From Brassica napus (Eukaryota; Streptophyta; Magnoliopsida; Brassicales; Brassicaceae), in NCBI RefSeq assembly GCF_020379485.1, contig NC_063436.1:27526423-27590422 (forward strand): a DNA stretch of 64,000 nt. Direction: 5' to 3'. The position numbers and the translations under genes are program-made. This document shows, one piece after another, positions 35,133-48,347 of the stretch. The number at the start of each line of letters is the position of its first letter. The stretch's first letter is position 1. The notes beneath the pieces are model-generated. The model was not told the origin of the DNA. It made no database searches and worked only from the letters and a program-made list of their open reading frames with translations.

Positions 35133-35804
35133 CCCCACGACCCCAGCTCATTTCTTCACATCCAGACCTGTCCAAACAAAGTTAAAACCTTGAGAGAAAA
35201 GTAGAAAAAGAAATCAAGTGATTCCGAGCTATTTCGAGAGTTTTAGAGAGTTTTCGAGATCAGTTCTCTATTGATTTCGAGTCATCGCCTTGGGAAGGTT
35301 CTGTCCAACTGAAGGTCAATCAAGTGAAGATCAGATCAGATGGGAGTCAAGTCAACGTGGCTATAGAGAGAGAGAGAGAAAGGAAGTGATCGATTCTAGA
35401 GTATGGTCGATTCTGAAGACCGATACTCCACCGAGAAGGCCAGTTCCGTCCAATCGGCGATTCTCTACGATTGTGACGCGGAAGCTCTGTCCAATTCAAT
35501 TCGTCCAAGCCAGTCATATTCTATGATGGTCTAGTGGAGGTGCTGCCCAGAGTTAGTTCAGAACCACGGGTTCAGATCAGTCGAAGTTCTGCTCGATACT
35601 CCGCGGGAAGTCCGAAGAACTGTCCAGAAGCTAGAGGAGGTTCTGTCCGAGTCCAGATCAGCCTGTCGAGGCCTGTCAACTTCTTCATGGTGAAGCCAAG
35701 GTTGTGTCCAAGACAAGATCAGTCCATTCCAGTCCAGTCAAGGCGTCCATTGGGTTTTGGCCAAGTCTTCTCCGATCAACCAGCTGCTTCTCGCCTAGAA
35801 CACT

Positions 35805-35890
35805 GTGAGTTGGTTTGTGTGAATTCCACTTGGAATTTAGGGTAGTTTTGTGAGTTGGTTTGTTTGAATTCCACTTGGAATTTAGGGTAG
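35805..35890. repeat. Twofold tandem repeat of about 43 bp in the LTR leader
   Basis: Two near-identical units, each with GTGAGTTGGTTTGT, GAATTCCACTTGGAATTTAG and GGTAG. GAATTCCACTTGGAATTT is itself a near-palindrome. Also present in the 3' LTR near 40265-40350. Confidence 0.8.
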
Positions 35891-37441
35891 ATCGAGTCTG
35901 CATATAGATTAGAATGATCACGCTATTGAATGGTAGAGTCCTTAGGGTTATTTTATTTATGGAACCGGACTCAGTTTAGCAAGGGCTAAGCTGAGATGAA
36001 TGGAATTAAGACTGAGTTGATAACCTGATTAGGACTAAGATTAGGATGCATCATGTTTTCTATTCTTGCGTGTTGATATGGTTGAGTGCAGGTTCCCGTT
36101 ATCTTTAAAGATAGTTTTTCAGCGGAAGGCTGGACTATCTGGGTAACGGTTTGATTGAGTTGTTTAGTATTCATATTGTTGTTTAGTTGTTTAGTAGTTA
36201 GGCCATATAGGCCGGACTACTGGTACTATGGTTAGTCTTGTGGAGTCGAGTGTCTAGTTAGGATCTGGAACTCTATCTTTAGGTTAGGTTCTAGATTGAG
36301 TTTGTGTTGTGTGAGTGTGCCGACAGTATGTGCGTAACCCGCCCATACTAGGCTTGTGTAGGGGTGATTAGTGTTTCCTCGGCTTCGTACCCAGCGGGTT
36401 CAAGGAAACCCCTTATTCGCTGGATCGGGAAGACTCAGAGAGACGGGATCATGGCCTATGGCTGAGTGATTACACGACGGTGTAATGTGGCAGTGACCCG
36501 AAGGACTGTGGGCTGTCGCGCGGTGACCCGAATGACTGTGGGCCGCGGTCGGTTGAAAGTTCCTTCTTCTGGCCTTTGTGGTAGGGAGATAGGATATTGC
36601 CGATAGAGAGGAGGAACACGAAGTCACCAGGGCCCAGGTTAGAGTGTTGTGTTAGAGTGTCGTAGAGGGTTATGGAACCCTCGAGTTAGTGTAGCACCGA
36701 TATACGGTTTTACAAGTTAGATCGAGTCGTAGTTACTCATAGTCTTATTATTGTGATTGTGTTTGTGGTTGATTGATTTGCTTGCAGGTTCTGACGTTAA
36801 GTCTAAGTCTGGTTTAGGTACCGGATTAGGCTTGATGTGTATTTCGTTAGTGTAGGCCTGACGTTGGCCTGTATGTGTTTGAGTGATTGCTTGTGAAGGG
36901 TGGTGGATATTAAAGCTATGCGGTATCATTGGTTGGCCGATCATGTTCTTGTTTGATTGTTGGTCGATCGATTAATGAAACTTGTATAGTCTAAGTGTCT
37001 AACACTACATGAGTATTGAACTCAGGCGTATATATGGTTAACTAGGGATTGCTTGTTGACTTGTTTTAATGCAGGTTCCCGTTACTTGAAGCTAGATCAT
37101 GGCAGGAGGCCAAGTCTAACTTAGTAACGGTTTGCTTAGCCTTAGCTTTTATTGCATGCTAGGGCTAGATTGATTGTTATTTTGGGTTGTCTGGGTAGAG
37201 TCTAGGTTGCGGGTAGAGGCCGCCAGCTCACTGAGTAATACTAGATTACTCATCCAACTCCGTTGTCCTTTTTGCAGGTCGCTTTAGGTAAGGATGATCG
37301 GATAGCTTCGTGCTGGACGTTAGGACCGCCGGTGTAGATTTTCATGCCTTTTGTAAACGGTATTGTGAATTGTGTTATGTTGACTCGATTTGGCATTAGG
37401 CCCAGTCTTGAATTATTCAATGTATGAATATTTCTTGAATC

Positions 37442-37447
37442 AATAAA
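37442..37447 (+). terminator. Polyadenylation signal in the LARD LTR
   Basis: AATAAA in an AT-rich context, about 425 bases before the LTR end; the 3' LTR copy is at 41907. It would set the end of R and the start of U5. Confidence 0.5.
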
Positions 37448-37867
37448 AGTAATTGTTTTATATGCGCTTCATGAGTACTCTGATATTTGACTAGTCCGGT
37501 CTAACACAACGTTAGGTCGAGGTACGGGTTGAAAAGCCTTAGGCCTTGATCTAACGGAAAACGCTAACTCTAGGTACGGGTTGCAAAGCCTTATGCCTTG
37601 ACGCAGCGGGACGAGTTAGTGGATGAACTGGTCTAGGTCGTGGAGTAAAGTTTGTGACTCTGACCGGATTGTCCCTAGCCCGTCACGTAGCGCTTCCGGA
37701 CCATGGTGTTGGGTTGGACGGTCAGTCATGTTCTTGTTTGATTGTTGGCTGGCCGGTCGGCTCATTCATCTCTAACCCTGGGTGTTGGACGGTCGATCGG
37801 TCATGTTCTTGTTTGATTGTTGGCCGGTTGATCGACCATATGTCTAGGACGGTTCGGGGGTGTTACA

Positions 37868-38652
37868 GAGGTGGTATCAGAGCATGGTTTCGTCCATGCT
37901 TCCGGAACTCATGATTTAATCGGTTTTAAATATTTATCGAGTCAAAATGAGTCACAAAAGGCATTAGGGAAACCGGTCACGTCCAGCGATAGGATTTGTG
38001 GTTCTAGGAAATTAGGATTGAGATAGTGGAATCTAGAACTGTTAGGTTGCTTGGGTAGAACTGTTAGGTTGCTTGGGTAGAACTGTTAGGTTGCTGGTTA
38101 GAATTGCGGTTAGGTTGCATTGTTAGTATTTTCTAGGTTAGTAGATTATTTGATTAATTGTCTACTAACTTGCATGTTAAGTGTTCTTTTGAGTTGCAGC
38201 GAGTAAGTATGTTTGTTGATCGGAACTTTAAGGGATGAAAACCTTAAAGTGGAGGGAGTTCAAGGCCAAACCCAAACCCGAAGCGAAAGAGGAGAGACAG
38301 ATTCAGAGAACTGGGCTGTGGTATGGACTGGACAGATGGGAGGAAACAAGACTTCATTGGGGAAGGACTTCATCAGTAATTGGGAAGACAAAGATCGAGA
38401 AAGGATTTGAGGAATCTGGACAAGATAGTATCATGGGCAATGAGGGTGTTATGGCAGAGTAAAAGAAAGAGGATGACTCAGTGATCATTCCAGTGATGAG
38501 ATATGAAGACAATTGTGGAGGCTTTGAAGAGGACACTCAAGGAACCGTGGTGGACAGCGTAAAGAGGTTATGGAGATGAGTGGAGAATGTTGTGAAGACG
38601 AGCAATTGCGCAACCAAGAATTCGAGGACGAATTCTATTAAGGGGGGGAGAA
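37868..38652 (+). other. Non-coding interior of the LARD-like element
   Basis: The primer-binding site TGGTATCAGAGC lies at 37872-37883 and the polypurine tract AAGGGGGGGAGAA at 38640-38652. Between them are three copies of AACTGTTAGGTTGCTTGGGT-type sequence near 38036-38100 and only short open frames with no gag, RT or integrase motif. Confidence 0.88.
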
Positions 38653-41600
38653 TGTAGAAACCCGTTAAAAAAAAAAAAAATTTATTTAGTGGTCATACCG
38701 CAGGCAATGGATGGTCGAAGAATTGATCATGGGTGAACCATAAGCTGCTGGACCATGGTTAGAAAAGTGTTAGATTGATCAGAAGGATGTTTTGGAAGCA
38801 TAACATTTTTGGAAGCACGACGGTTTAGAAGCTCGACGTTTTTGAAGACTGACGTTTCTTCATCACGAAGTTTTCTCGGAATATCTTCGTATCAGTAAAA
38901 TATTATTCTGAAGACATTATAAGTCGGAAGAAGGACGGGAATTAAGCAGGACGGGAAGCAAGCACGACGGGATTGAAGCACGACGGGAAAACCCGAAGTT
39001 GGGCGAAAACCCTAATTTCGGTATTACGAAATTCTTTGAGGAAGCCGGAGGCTCGGGAAATATTTTTAAAGGATATCAGACATCATCTGTAGTTTATTAA
39101 AAATATTCAGAGAATCAGAATGGGAGCGGAAAAATATTCAGGATTGATCGCGGGTCAGAAATTCACAAGAAGGATCGAAATCGCGCAAAGAAACCGAGAA
39201 GCTCGAGGTGGCTTGATCAGAAGGGATAAGAATGTGGTGGCAACTGTCTAACTAGCTGAGTGTCAAGAGAAGCTCGAGGTGTCGCCGTGCATGGAAGCTG
39301 CACATGCAGCTTGACATGTAGGAGCACGAGGTGGATTAGCCAAGCACGAGATGTCGCGACGCATGCAACCGAAGCATGCTGATCGACATGTGTGTGATGC
39401 TGTGGCGCCTTGCATGAGCTCCAGTCATGCAGCCTGACATCTGGGAGGAGTGGTGGCGTCCTGCATGTGTCCTGGACATGCAGCCAGCCATGTGGAGCAC
39501 GAGGTGTCGCCGTGCATGCGTCCGGAGCCATGCGGAGCGACACACGGGCTGCCACCAACCTGAAGCTGATTGGCTGGTGTCTCCTATAAATACCCCACGA
39601 CCCCAGCTCATTTCTTCACATCCAGACCTGTCCAAACAAAGTTAAAACCTTGAGAGAAAAGTAGAAAAAGAAAGCAAGTGATTCCGAGCTATTTCGAGAG
39701 TTTTAGAGAGTTTTCGAGATCAGTTCTCTATTGATTTCGAGTCATCGCCTTGGGAAGGTTCTGTCCAACTGAAGGTTAATCAAGTGAAGATCAGATCAGA
39801 TGGGAGTCAAGTCAACGTGGCTATAAAGAGAGAGAGAGAAAGGAAGTGATCGATTCTAGAGTATGGTCGATTCTGAAGACCGATACTCCACCGAGAAGGC
39901 CAGTTCCGTCCAATCGGCGATTCTCTACGATTGTGACGCGGAAGCTCTGTCCAATTCAATTCGTCCAAGCCAGTCATATTCTATGATGGTCTAGTGGAGG
40001 TGCTGCCCAGAGTTAGTTCAGAACCACGGGTTCAGATCAGTCGAAGTTCTGCTCGATACTCCGCGGGAAGTCCGAAGAACTGTCCAGAAGCTAGAGGACG
40101 TTCTGTCCGAGTCCAGATCAGCCTGTCGAGGCCTGTCAACTTCTTCATGGTGAAGCCAAGGTTGTGTCCAAGACAAGATCAGTCCATTCCAGTCCAGTCA
40201 AGGCGTCCATTGGGTTTTGGCCAAGTCTTCTCCGATCAACCAGCTGCTTCTCGCCTAGAACACTGTGAGTTGGTTTGTGTGAATTCCACTTGGAATTTAG
40301 GGTAGTTTTGTGAGTTGGTTTGTTTGAATTCCACTTGGAATTTAGGGTAGATCGAGTCTGCATATAGATTAGAATGATCACGCTATTGAATGGTAGAGTC
40401 CTTAGGGTTATTTTATTTATGGAACCGGACTCAGTTTAGCAAGGGCTAAGCTGAGATGAATGGAATTAAGACTGAGTTGATAACCTGATTAGGACTAAGA
40501 TTAGGATGCATCATGTTTTCTATTCTTGCGTGTTGATATGGTTGAGTGCAGGTTCCCGTTATCTTTAAAGATAGTTTCTCAGCGGAAGGCTGGACTATCT
40601 GGGTAACGGTTTGATTGAGTTGTTTAGTATTCATATTGTTGTTTAGTTGTTTAGTAGTTAGGCCATATAGGCCGGACTACTGGTACTATGGTTAGTCTTG
40701 TGGAGTCGAGTGTCTAGTTAGGATCTGGAACTCTATCTTTAGGTTAGGTTCTAGATTGAGTTTGTGTTGTGTGAGTGTGCCGACAGTATGTGCGTAACCC
40801 GCCCATACTAGGCTTGTGTAGGGGTGATTAGTGTTTCCTCGGCCTCGTACCCAGCGGGTTCAAGGAAACCCCTTATTCGCTGGATCGGGAAGACTCAGAG
40901 AGACGGGATCATGGCCTATGGCTGAGTGATTACACGACGGTGTAATGTGGTAGTGACCCGAAGGACTGTGGGCTGTCGCGCGGTGACCCGAATGACTGTG
41001 GGCCGCGGTCGGTTGAAAGTTCCTTCTTCTGGCCTTTGTGGTAGGGAGATAGGATATTGCCGATAGAGAGGAGGAACACGAAGTCACCAGGGCCCAAGTT
41101 AGAGTGTTGTGTTAGAGTGTCGTAGAGGGTTATGGAACCCTCGAGTTAGTGTAGCACCGATATACGGTGTTACAAGTTAGATCGAGTCGTAGTTACTCAT
41201 AGTCTTATTATTGTGATTGTGTTTGTGGTTGATTGATTTGCTTGCAGGTTCTGACGTTAAGTCTAAGTCTGGTTTAGGTACCGGATTAGGCTTGATGTGT
41301 ATTTCGTTAGTGTAGGCCTGACGTTGGCCTGTATGTGTTTGAGTGATTGCTTGTGAAGGGTGGTGGATATTAAAGCTATGCGGTATCATTGGTTGGCCGA
41401 TCATGTTCTTGTTTGATTGTTGGTCGATCGATTAATGATACTTGTATAGTCTAAGTGTCTAACACTACATGAGTATTGAACTCAGGCGTATATATGGTTA
41501 ACTAGGGATTGCTTGTTGACTTGTTTTAATGCAGGTTCCTGTTACTTGAAGCTAGATCATGGCAGGAGGCCAAGTCTAACTTAGTAACAGTTTGCTTAGC

Positions 41601-42245
41601 CTTAGCTTTTATTGCATGCTAGGGCTAGATTGATTGTTATTTTGGGTTGTCTGGGTAGAGTCTAGGTTGCGGGTAGAGGCCGCCAGCTCACTGAGTAATA
41701 CTAGATTACTCATCCAACTCCGTTGTCCTTTTTGCAGGTCGCTTTAGGTAAGGATGATCGGATAGCTTCGTGCTGGACGTTAGGACCGCCGGTGTAGATT
41801 TTCATGCCTTTTGTAAACGGTATTGTGAATTGTGTTATGTTGACTCGATTTGGCATTAGGCCGGGCCCAGTCTTGAATTATTCAATGTATGAATATTTCT
41901 TGAATCAATAAAAGTAATTGTTTTATATGCGCTTCATGAGTACTCTGATATTTGACTAGTCCGGTCTAACACAACGTTAGGTCGAGGTACGGGTTGAAAA
42001 GCCTTAGGCCTTGATCTAACGGAAAACGCTAACTCTAGGTACGGGCTGCAAAGCCTTATGCCTTGACGCAGCGGGACGAGTTAGTGGATGAACTGGTATA
42101 GGTCGTGGAGTAAAGTTTGTGACTCTGACCGGATTGTCCCTAGCCCGTCACGTAGCGCTTCCGGACCATGGTGTTGGGTTGGACGGTCAGTCATGTTCTT
42201 GTTTGATTGTTGGCTGGCCGGTCGGCTCATTCATCTCTAACCCTG
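38653..42245 (+). repeat. 3' LTR of the LARD-like element, left part
   Basis: Collinear with 34191-37775 with scattered single-base differences (for example CCGCAGG here for CCGCGGG) and a small insertion near 41862. It breaks at CCCTG (42241-42245), the target site of the nested gypsy, and the remaining 87 bp follow at 49319-49405. Confidence 0.92.
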
Positions 42246-43197
42246 TGAAGGACCCTAAGATCGGATTGCCCTCGACTGGATTCGTTTGGATATGAACTCC
42301 GGAAAGGAGAACTGATGAAACGTTGGGTCGCACAAGGGTTGCGGATGTTCCCTTGATATTCCCGACTTCAATGGCGCTTGATATGACTCACAAGTCCGCC
42401 AAGGAAGATCTCGAACTGGTTGCTTGATATGACTCACAAGACCAACTAGTTGAGAAGTGAATTGCTCGGATATGACTCACCAAGACAATCGAAAACAAGT
42501 TCTAAAGAGAACAGAGAGTTTAAACTCAGAAACTTAATCCAAAATGATCTGCTTTTATTAATGAAATGAAATACTTATTTATAGTACAAGTAGGAGACAA
42601 AGGGGCTACTTGACTAGAAGTTTGAAAGACAAATAAAATTAAAGACTTTTGACTAGAATTTTGAAAGACAAAGAAGAAAGACACTTCAATTTGCGGACTG
42701 GTCAAAGTGCCCCTTCGGCTGGTTGAACCGCGGCCAGGAGCAGGACGGTCGCGGGCCGGTCCGTCTGTTCCGTCTTATCCGTCTCCTGAACCATCTTCGA
42801 CCATAATCGTCCCAAGTCTTCTGAAAGATGAAGAATCTGTGCCTTAGAGAGATTCGGATGATCAAAGTGCATGAACTGATCAAATGGGTCGATCAGTTCG
42901 TCAATACGGTCGGTACGTTCCAAACGTGCGAGAAGAGAGAAGTCGCGTCCAGTTCCTAGTTCGGCTCGGCCTAAGTTGCTTCTGGTTTGACCGTCAGTCT
43001 GAGATTGGCGAGTTGTCCGAGAGAGAGACCATCCCGTACGGTCAGTTCGGCTGATAGGTCGAGGATCTAGTCTAAGCTCCTTCCCGTCCGTCCATGGATC
43101 GATCCGGTACACAGCTCGACCTCGGTTGGGGTGATGAACCTCGGTTGGAATGTCCTGACCTTCCTGATGGTCGAGTTCCTCGGACTGAGGCACATCA
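42246..43197 (-). repeat. 3' LTR of gypsy element B
   Basis: 952 bp. It encodes the last roughly 165 codons of the polyprotein, ending at the stop at 42702. A purine-rich tract on the minus strand (GAAGAGGGAGGGAA, about 43198-43211) immediately precedes it and primes plus-strand synthesis. Confidence 0.92.
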
Positions 43198-46100
43198 TTC
43201 CCTCCCTCTTCAAAAGGATTTGTCCACAAATCTGGATTATCTGCAAGAAAAGGAAATAGATCAGAAATATTAAAACTTGAAGAGATTTCATACTTACCTT
43301 CCAAATCTAGCTGGTAAGCATTATCATTGATCCTTCTAAGAATCCGGAATGGACCGTCGACTCGAGGCATAAGTTTGGACTTCCTTTCTTCCGGGAATCG
43401 TTCCTTCCTCAAATGAACCCAAACCAAGTCACCTTCTTGAAAAACCAACTCCTTTCGCTTCTTGTTGGCATATCTTTTGTAACCCTCGGTTTTGGTTTCA
43501 ATGTTGACTCGAACTTGTTCATGAAGCTTTTTGATGGTGTCCGCCCTTCTTTTACCATCTGTACTAACTCTTTCACTCAAAGGTAAAGGTAAAAGATCAA
43601 GTGGAGATAAGGGATTAAAACCATAAACAACTTCAAAAGGAGAGAACTTTGTAGCTGAATGCATAGCATGATTATAAGCAAACTCAACATGTGGCAAACA
43701 ATCTTCCCAAGACTTAAGATTTTTCTTGACCAGAGATCTAAGCAAAGCAGACAAAGTTCGATTAACAACTTCGGTTTGACCATCAGTTTGCGGATGACAA
43801 GTTGTGGAAAACATCAATCTCGTTCCTAACTTAGACCACAAAGTTTTCCAAAAATAACTAAGAAACTTAGCATCACGATCAGAAACAATGGTCTTAGGCA
43901 TTCCATGCAATCTCACAATTTCCTTAAAGAATAGATCAGCAACTTGTACAGCATCATCAGTTTTATGGCAAGGAATAAAGTGAGCCATTTTCGAAAATCT
44001 ATCGACAACCACAAAGATAGAGTCTCGGCCATTCTTAGTTCTAGGCAATCCAAGAACAAAATCCATAGAAATATCAATCCAAGGATGAGAAGGAATGGGT
44101 AAGGCTGAGTACAAACCGTGATTGGATGCCTTGGCTTTGGACTTCTTGCACACCACACATCGGCCACAAATTCTCTCTACGTCCTTCATCAAGCTAGGCC
44201 AGTAGAAATGATCATACACGGCCTTGTATGTCTTCTTAATTCCAAAGTGTCCCATAAGACCTCCTCCATGAGATTCCCTGAGAAACAACTCCCTCAAAGA
44301 ACATTGGGGCACACACAAACGGTTATCATAGAAAAGAAAACCCGAGTTCCGATAATACTTGCCATAAGCCACTCTGGAACACTTGTTGAAAATTTCTTTA
44401 AAATCCGGATCAGAAGCATACAAGTCTTTGATAAATTCAAAACCGAGAAGTTTCGTTTCGAGGGCTGAAAGAAGAGTATACCTTCGGGACAAGGCATCAG
44501 CCACAACGTTTTCCTTACCTTGCTTGTATTTGATGACATAAGGAAATGTCTCAATGAACTCAACCCAGCGGGCATGCCTCTTGTTCAGCTTCTGTTGCCC
44601 CTTAAGGTGTTTCAGGGACTGATGATCCGTGTGGATAACAAACTCCTTAGGCCAAAGATAGTGTTGCCACGTTTGAAGAGCTCTTACCAAAGCATACAAC
44701 TCCTGATCATAAGTTGGGTAGTTGAGTGTGGCGCCTCCAAGCTTCTCACTGAAGTAAGCAATAGGCTTTCTATCCTGCATCAAAACTGCACCAATACCAA
44801 CACCCGAAGCATCACATTCGATCTCAAACGTTTTAGAAAAGTCAGGAAGAACAAGTAAAGGGGCATTAGTCAACTTCCCTTTAAGGATTTGGAAGGCTTC
44901 TTCCTGAGCTTGTTCCCATTTGAACCCAACATTCTTTTTAATGACTTCGGTCAATGGGGCCGCTATGGTACTGAAATCTTGGACGAACCGTCGATAGAAC
45001 CCGGCAAGGCCGTGGAAGCTCCTTACTTCACTCACGTTAGTTGGACTTGGCCAGTCTCGGATGGCTTTGATTTTCTCCTCGTCCACTCTAAGTCCTTCAG
45101 CACCTACAACAAAACCTAAGAAGACCACATGATCTGTGCCAAAAGAACACTTTCCAAGGTTAGCAAACAAATGTTCCTTTCTAAGAACTTCAAGGACAGA
45201 TTTCAAATGTTTCTTTTGTTCATCCATGTTCTTGCTGTAGATAAGAATATCATCAAAGTAAACTACCACGAAATGACCAATGAATGCTCTCAAGATATGG
45301 TTCATCAATCGCATGAAAGTGCTAGGTGCATTAGTAAGACCAAATGGCATAACTAACCATTCATACAATCCTAGCTTGGTTTTAAATGCAGTTTTCCATT
45401 CATCACCTTCTTTCATTCGGATTTGGTGATAGCCACTTTTCAAATCTATCTTAGAAAAGACACATGAACCGTAAAGTTCATCAAGCATGTCGTCTAGTCT
45501 AGGAATGGGATGCCTATACTTTACCGTAATGTTGTTGATGGCACGGCAGTCCACACACATGCGCCATGATCCATCCTTTTTGGGGACAAGTAGAACTGGA
45601 ACGGCACAAGGACTGAGGCTTTCCCTGATGTAACATTTCTCCATAAGGTCTCCAATTTGTTTCTCAAGTTCCTTGGTCTCCACCGGATTGGTTCTGTAAG
45701 CTGGCCGGTTAGGTAGAGACGCACCCGGAACAAAGTCAATCTGATGTTCAATCCCTCGTACTGGTGGCAAACCCTTTGGGTTTTCATCTGGAAAGACATC
45801 CGAATAATCCTGCAAGACATCTAGCAAATCACTCGGAACTTCCGGTGCAAGGTTAGAAGAAGTAGAAGCCATCAGAGATTCTTTGTACACAAGTAAAAGA
45901 AAGGGCTTTTGAGAATGAAGAGACTTCTTAACCTGACTTTGTTTGACAAAGAAGTTGGAGTTCCGGATTGAGGACTCAGGTTTGTCTGGTTTGGCCTCTT
46001 GTTCACGGTTCTTTTTAAGTTGGAGCTGGTCTTGATGGACCTCCAAGGGCGAGAGTGGTACAAGCGTGATCTTCTTTCCTTTATGGTCAAAGGAGTGCCG

Positions 46101-47864
46101 GTTTGTGTAACCATCATGGACGGTTCTTTTATCAAACTGCCATGGACGTCCCAACAGAACGTGACAAGCATCCATGGGAAGGACGTTGCACACAATCTCG
46201 TCCTCATAACGACCAATGGTGAGAGGGATCGTGACTTGCTCCTTAACATACTGTTCACCAGTTTCATTGAGCCATTCCAACCTGAAAGGACGAGAAAGAG
46301 GTCGAGTAGCTAGACCTAATTTCCTGACAAGAGTATCACTAGCAACGTTAGTACAACTCCCACCATCAATGATCAAGGAACAAACTTTTTCAGAGATTAA
46401 ACAACGAGAATGAAAGAGATTCTCCCTTTGTTCCTTTTCATCGGTTTTGGGCTGAACACTCAAGGAACGTCTAGTGACCAGTAGTGGTCCATGAGCTGGA
46501 TAGTCAAAACTATCTTCATCATCAAAGATCGGCTCAGAATCTGAATCAAAGGACGGGTCATGGTCGTTGTCCGTGTGGCCGTTCGCGGGGCCGTCCGTTT
46601 TATCGAAGATGGGATCGTTCCATGCCTGCCTAGCCACAAGTAATGGTCCGTGATGTGGGTAGTCAAAGGACTCCTCTTTCTCATCAAAGATAGGACCAAG
46701 ATCCTCCTTGTTTTCTTGTTCATCCTCGGACTCAACTTCACCATTTTCCAAGAGAATCATCACACGCTGGTTTGGACAGTTCTTGGCATAATGTCCTAGC
46801 CCTTGACATTTGAAACATCTAATGTCTCTTGCTCGGCTTGAGTCGTCTACTGCCTTTCCTTTGTCATCACGAGTGGAAACATTAGTTTTAAAGGCAGTAT
46901 GTGTTGTGATAGGAGACTTACCTTTGTCTTGATAGCTTGGCTTAGGAGCATAGGCCGGTTTAGGAGAGTAGGCCGGCTTAGAAGTAGTGGCCGGTTTTGA
47001 GAAACTCCTTCTCTTGAGTTGTTGCTCGATCAAGATGGCTTTGTGTAGCATCTGTTCCACACTTCCATACTCTTGAAGCTCCATACGATCTTGGATGTCA
47101 CGGTTGAGGCCTGAAAGAAAGCGAGCCATAGTGGCGTCCAAAGGTTCATCTGTGTCCGTTTTGGTCATCAAAACTTCCATCTCTTGATAATAGTCTTCCA
47201 CAGATTTGGTTCCTTGAAGCAAACGTCTTAGCTTTTGGTGAAGGTCACGGTGATAATGGGTTGGCACGAATCGTTTCCTCATCAACAAGGTAAGCTCATC
47301 CCATGTCTCAATCGGTCGCTCACCTGTTCTCCTCCTGTGGGTCAACACTTGATCATACCAGTTAATAGCATAGCCAGAGAATTCAGTGGCCGCAAGCCTT
47401 ACTTTTCTAAGTTCAGAATAGTTTTGACAATCAAAGACATGCTCAATTTTTCTTTCCCACTCTAGAAAAGCATCAGGATCGTTTTTACCATCAAAAGGTG
47501 GAATTTTCAATTTCAATCCGTTCAAACTATCATCAGTACGATTGTTTCTAGCAAATGGATTGACATCACCTGGGTTTCGAGTTCTATGACCTCTTCTAGG
47601 CCGGTAAGCGGATCTAACCTCGTCCTCTTGGGCGTCCTCATCAGGAAACTCATCATCTGACCGGGTATTCCTTCGCGGCTGATTGGTTCTTGTCCTTGAT
47701 CTCGGATGGGACTGACTTACTTGAAGTTCGTCAAGCCTTTGATGGATCTGCTCTAGACCTGTGTTTATAAGGTTAGAAAAAGAATCATTCAAAGCTCGCA
47801 TCTGAAGATTAGACAGTCCAGCAACTGAATTTCCGGGACGGTTTTGTTCTTCATGGCTACTCAT
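42702..47864 (-). CDS. Ty3/gypsy gag-pol polyprotein with LTR-encoded C-terminal extension
   Basis: Open frame of 1,720 residues from [12 protein letters not shown] (ATG at 47864; the frame is open upstream but has no other ATG). Gag core with INWYDQVL and [15 protein letters not shown], then a CCHC knuckle [14 protein letters not shown], an acidic linker with a duplicated FDYP.HGPLLV.R motif, and a protease-like [13 protein letters not shown] in which the usual DSG/DTG reads DGG. Reverse transcriptase has YFDDILIYS (near 45255), RNase H has [12 protein letters not shown], and integrase has an HHCC module, a DDE core ([20 protein letters not shown] through [14 protein letters not shown]) and a GPF-type module ([19 protein letters not shown]). 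After residue about 1,555 it continues 165 residues into the 3' LTR, rich in Arg, Asp and Gln with no known domain. Confidence 0.93.
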   Translation of the reverse strand: MSSHEEQNRPGNSVAGLSNLQMRALNDSFSNLINTGLEQIHQRLDELQVSQSHPRSRTRTNQPRRNTRSDDEFPDEDAQEDEVRSAYRPRRGHRTRNPGDVNPFARNNRTDDSLNGLKLKIPPFDGKNDPDAFLEWERKIEHVFDCQNYSELRKVRLAATEFSGYAINWYDQVLTHRRRTGERPIETWDELTLLMRKRFVPTHYHRDLHQKLRRLLQGTKSVEDYYQEMEVLMTKTDTDEPLDATMARFLSGLNRDIQDRMELQEYGSVEQMLHKAILIEQQLKRRSFSKPATTSKPAYSPKPAYAPKPSYQDKGKSPITTHTAFKTNVSTRDDKGKAVDDSSRARDIRCFKCQGLGHYAKNCPNQRVMILLENGEVESEDEQENKEDLGPIFDEKEESFDYPHHGPLLVARQAWNDPIFDKTDGPANGHTDNDHDPSFDSDSEPIFDDEDSFDYPAHGPLLVTRRSLSVQPKTDEKEQRENLFHSRCLISEKVCSLIIDGGSCTNVASDTLVRKLGLATRPLSRPFRLEWLNETGEQYVKEQVTIPLTIGRYEDEIVCNVLPMDACHVLLGRPWQFDKRTVHDGYTNRHSFDHKGKKITLVPLSPLEVHQDQLQLKKNREQEAKPDKPESSIRNSNFFVKQSQVKKSLHSQKPFLLLVYKESLMASTSSNLAPEVPSDLLDVLQDYSDVFPDENPKGLPPVRGIEHQIDFVPGASLPNRPAYRTNPVETKELEKQIGDLMEKCYIRESLSPCAVPVLLVPKKDGSWRMCVDCRAINNITVKYRHPIPRLDDMLDELYGSCVFSKIDLKSGYHQIRMKEGDEWKTAFKTKLGLYEWLVMPFGLTNAPSTFMRLMNHILRAFIGHFVVVYFDDILIYSKNMDEQKKHLKSVLEVLRKEHLFANLGKCSFGTDHVVFLGFVVGAEGLRVDEEKIKAIRDWPSPTNVSEVRSFHGLAGFYRRFVQDFSTIAAPLTEVIKKNVGFKWEQAQEEAFQILKGKLTNAPLLVLPDFSKTFEIECDASGVGIGAVLMQDRKPIAYFSEKLGGATLNYPTYDQELYALVRALQTWQHYLWPKEFVIHTDHQSLKHLKGQQKLNKRHARWVEFIETFPYVIKYKQGKENVVADALSRRYTLLSALETKLLGFEFIKDLYASDPDFKEIFNKCSRVAYGKYYRNSGFLFYDNRLCVPQCSLRELFLRESHGGGLMGHFGIKKTYKAVYDHFYWPSLMKDVERICGRCVVCKKSKAKASNHGLYSALPIPSHPWIDISMDFVLGLPRTKNGRDSIFVVVDRFSKMAHFIPCHKTDDAVQVADLFFKEIVRLHGMPKTIVSDRDAKFLSYFWKTLWSKLGTRLMFSTTCHPQTDGQTEVVNRTLSALLRSLVKKNLKSWEDCLPHVEFAYNHAMHSATKFSPFEVVYGFNPLSPLDLLPLPLSERVSTDGKRRADTIKKLHEQVRVNIETKTEGYKRYANKKRKELVFQEGDLVWVHLRKERFPEERKSKLMPRVDGPFRILRRINDNAYQLDLEGKYEISSSFNISDLFPFLADNPDLWTNPFEEGGNDVPQSEELDHQEGQDIPTEVHHPNRGRAVYRIDPWTDGKELRLDPRPISRTDRTGWSLSRTTRQSQTDGQTRSNLGRAELGTGRDFSLLARLERTDRIDELIDPFDQFMHFDHPNLSKAQILHLSEDLGRLWSKMVQETDKTEQTDRPATVLLLAAVQPAEGAL

Positions 47865-48176
47865 GGTTCCTGAAATTTTCTTAAACACAAAACGTTAGGA
47901 TTAAAAACTCACACTCTCAAGTGTTTGTTCCTCACCCACACACGTGTTTCTCTCGATTTAAAAGTGATCACTCAAGTTTCCACTCAAAGTTCTATGAAGA
48001 ACAGATCTCGGAATCTGGATTGCCAAATTTAAGCAAAACACACGGGAACTTTAAAGATAGAAAGATAAGAGATTTGTTTTGAAAGAATCCGTTTTAACCT
48101 CCTCAAAGGCTGGATTTCTCCTCAGCCAGCAGGCTTCCTCTTCCACCACCAATCCACAAAGTAAACTCTTTCTTTC

Positions 48177-48207
<31 letters not shown>

Positions 48208-48238
48208 ATGGATCTTGCTTGTTTCTTTTTTTTTTTTA
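48177..48238. repeat. Poly(T) tracts in the leader of element B
   Basis: Two homopolymer T runs (about 26 and 11 bases) separated by a short sequence, in the untranslated leader between the primer-binding site and the polyprotein start. Confidence 0.8.
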
Positions 48239-48347
48239 TAAGTGGATGGTATTGAGGGGCCCGGATTCAAGATAGACAGATGAAGAAGTGTTTAGAAGAA
48301 AATGGAAGATGAGAAGATGGATCGAGCTAGAGAATACCAGAAGAGTG

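Larger units (their letters stand above)
34191..37867 (+). repeat. 5' LTR of the LARD-like element (3.68 kb)
   Basis: Contains, in order, a hairpin-rich tandem array (about 34800-35100), CAAT-like and TATA sequences (35107-35132), a long transcribed leader with short duplications, and an AATAAA signal at 37442. By this layout U3 is about 0.95 kb and R about 2.3 kb, which is very long. Small open frames inside (up to 123 codons) are repeat artefacts. Confidence 0.9.

Noticed and set aside
34804..35175. 123-codon minus-strand frame and overlapping frames in the LARD LTR, repeated at 39217-39645
   Set aside because: They are read-throughs of the GCATG tandem array in several frames at once, so the openness reflects repeat composition and not a protein.
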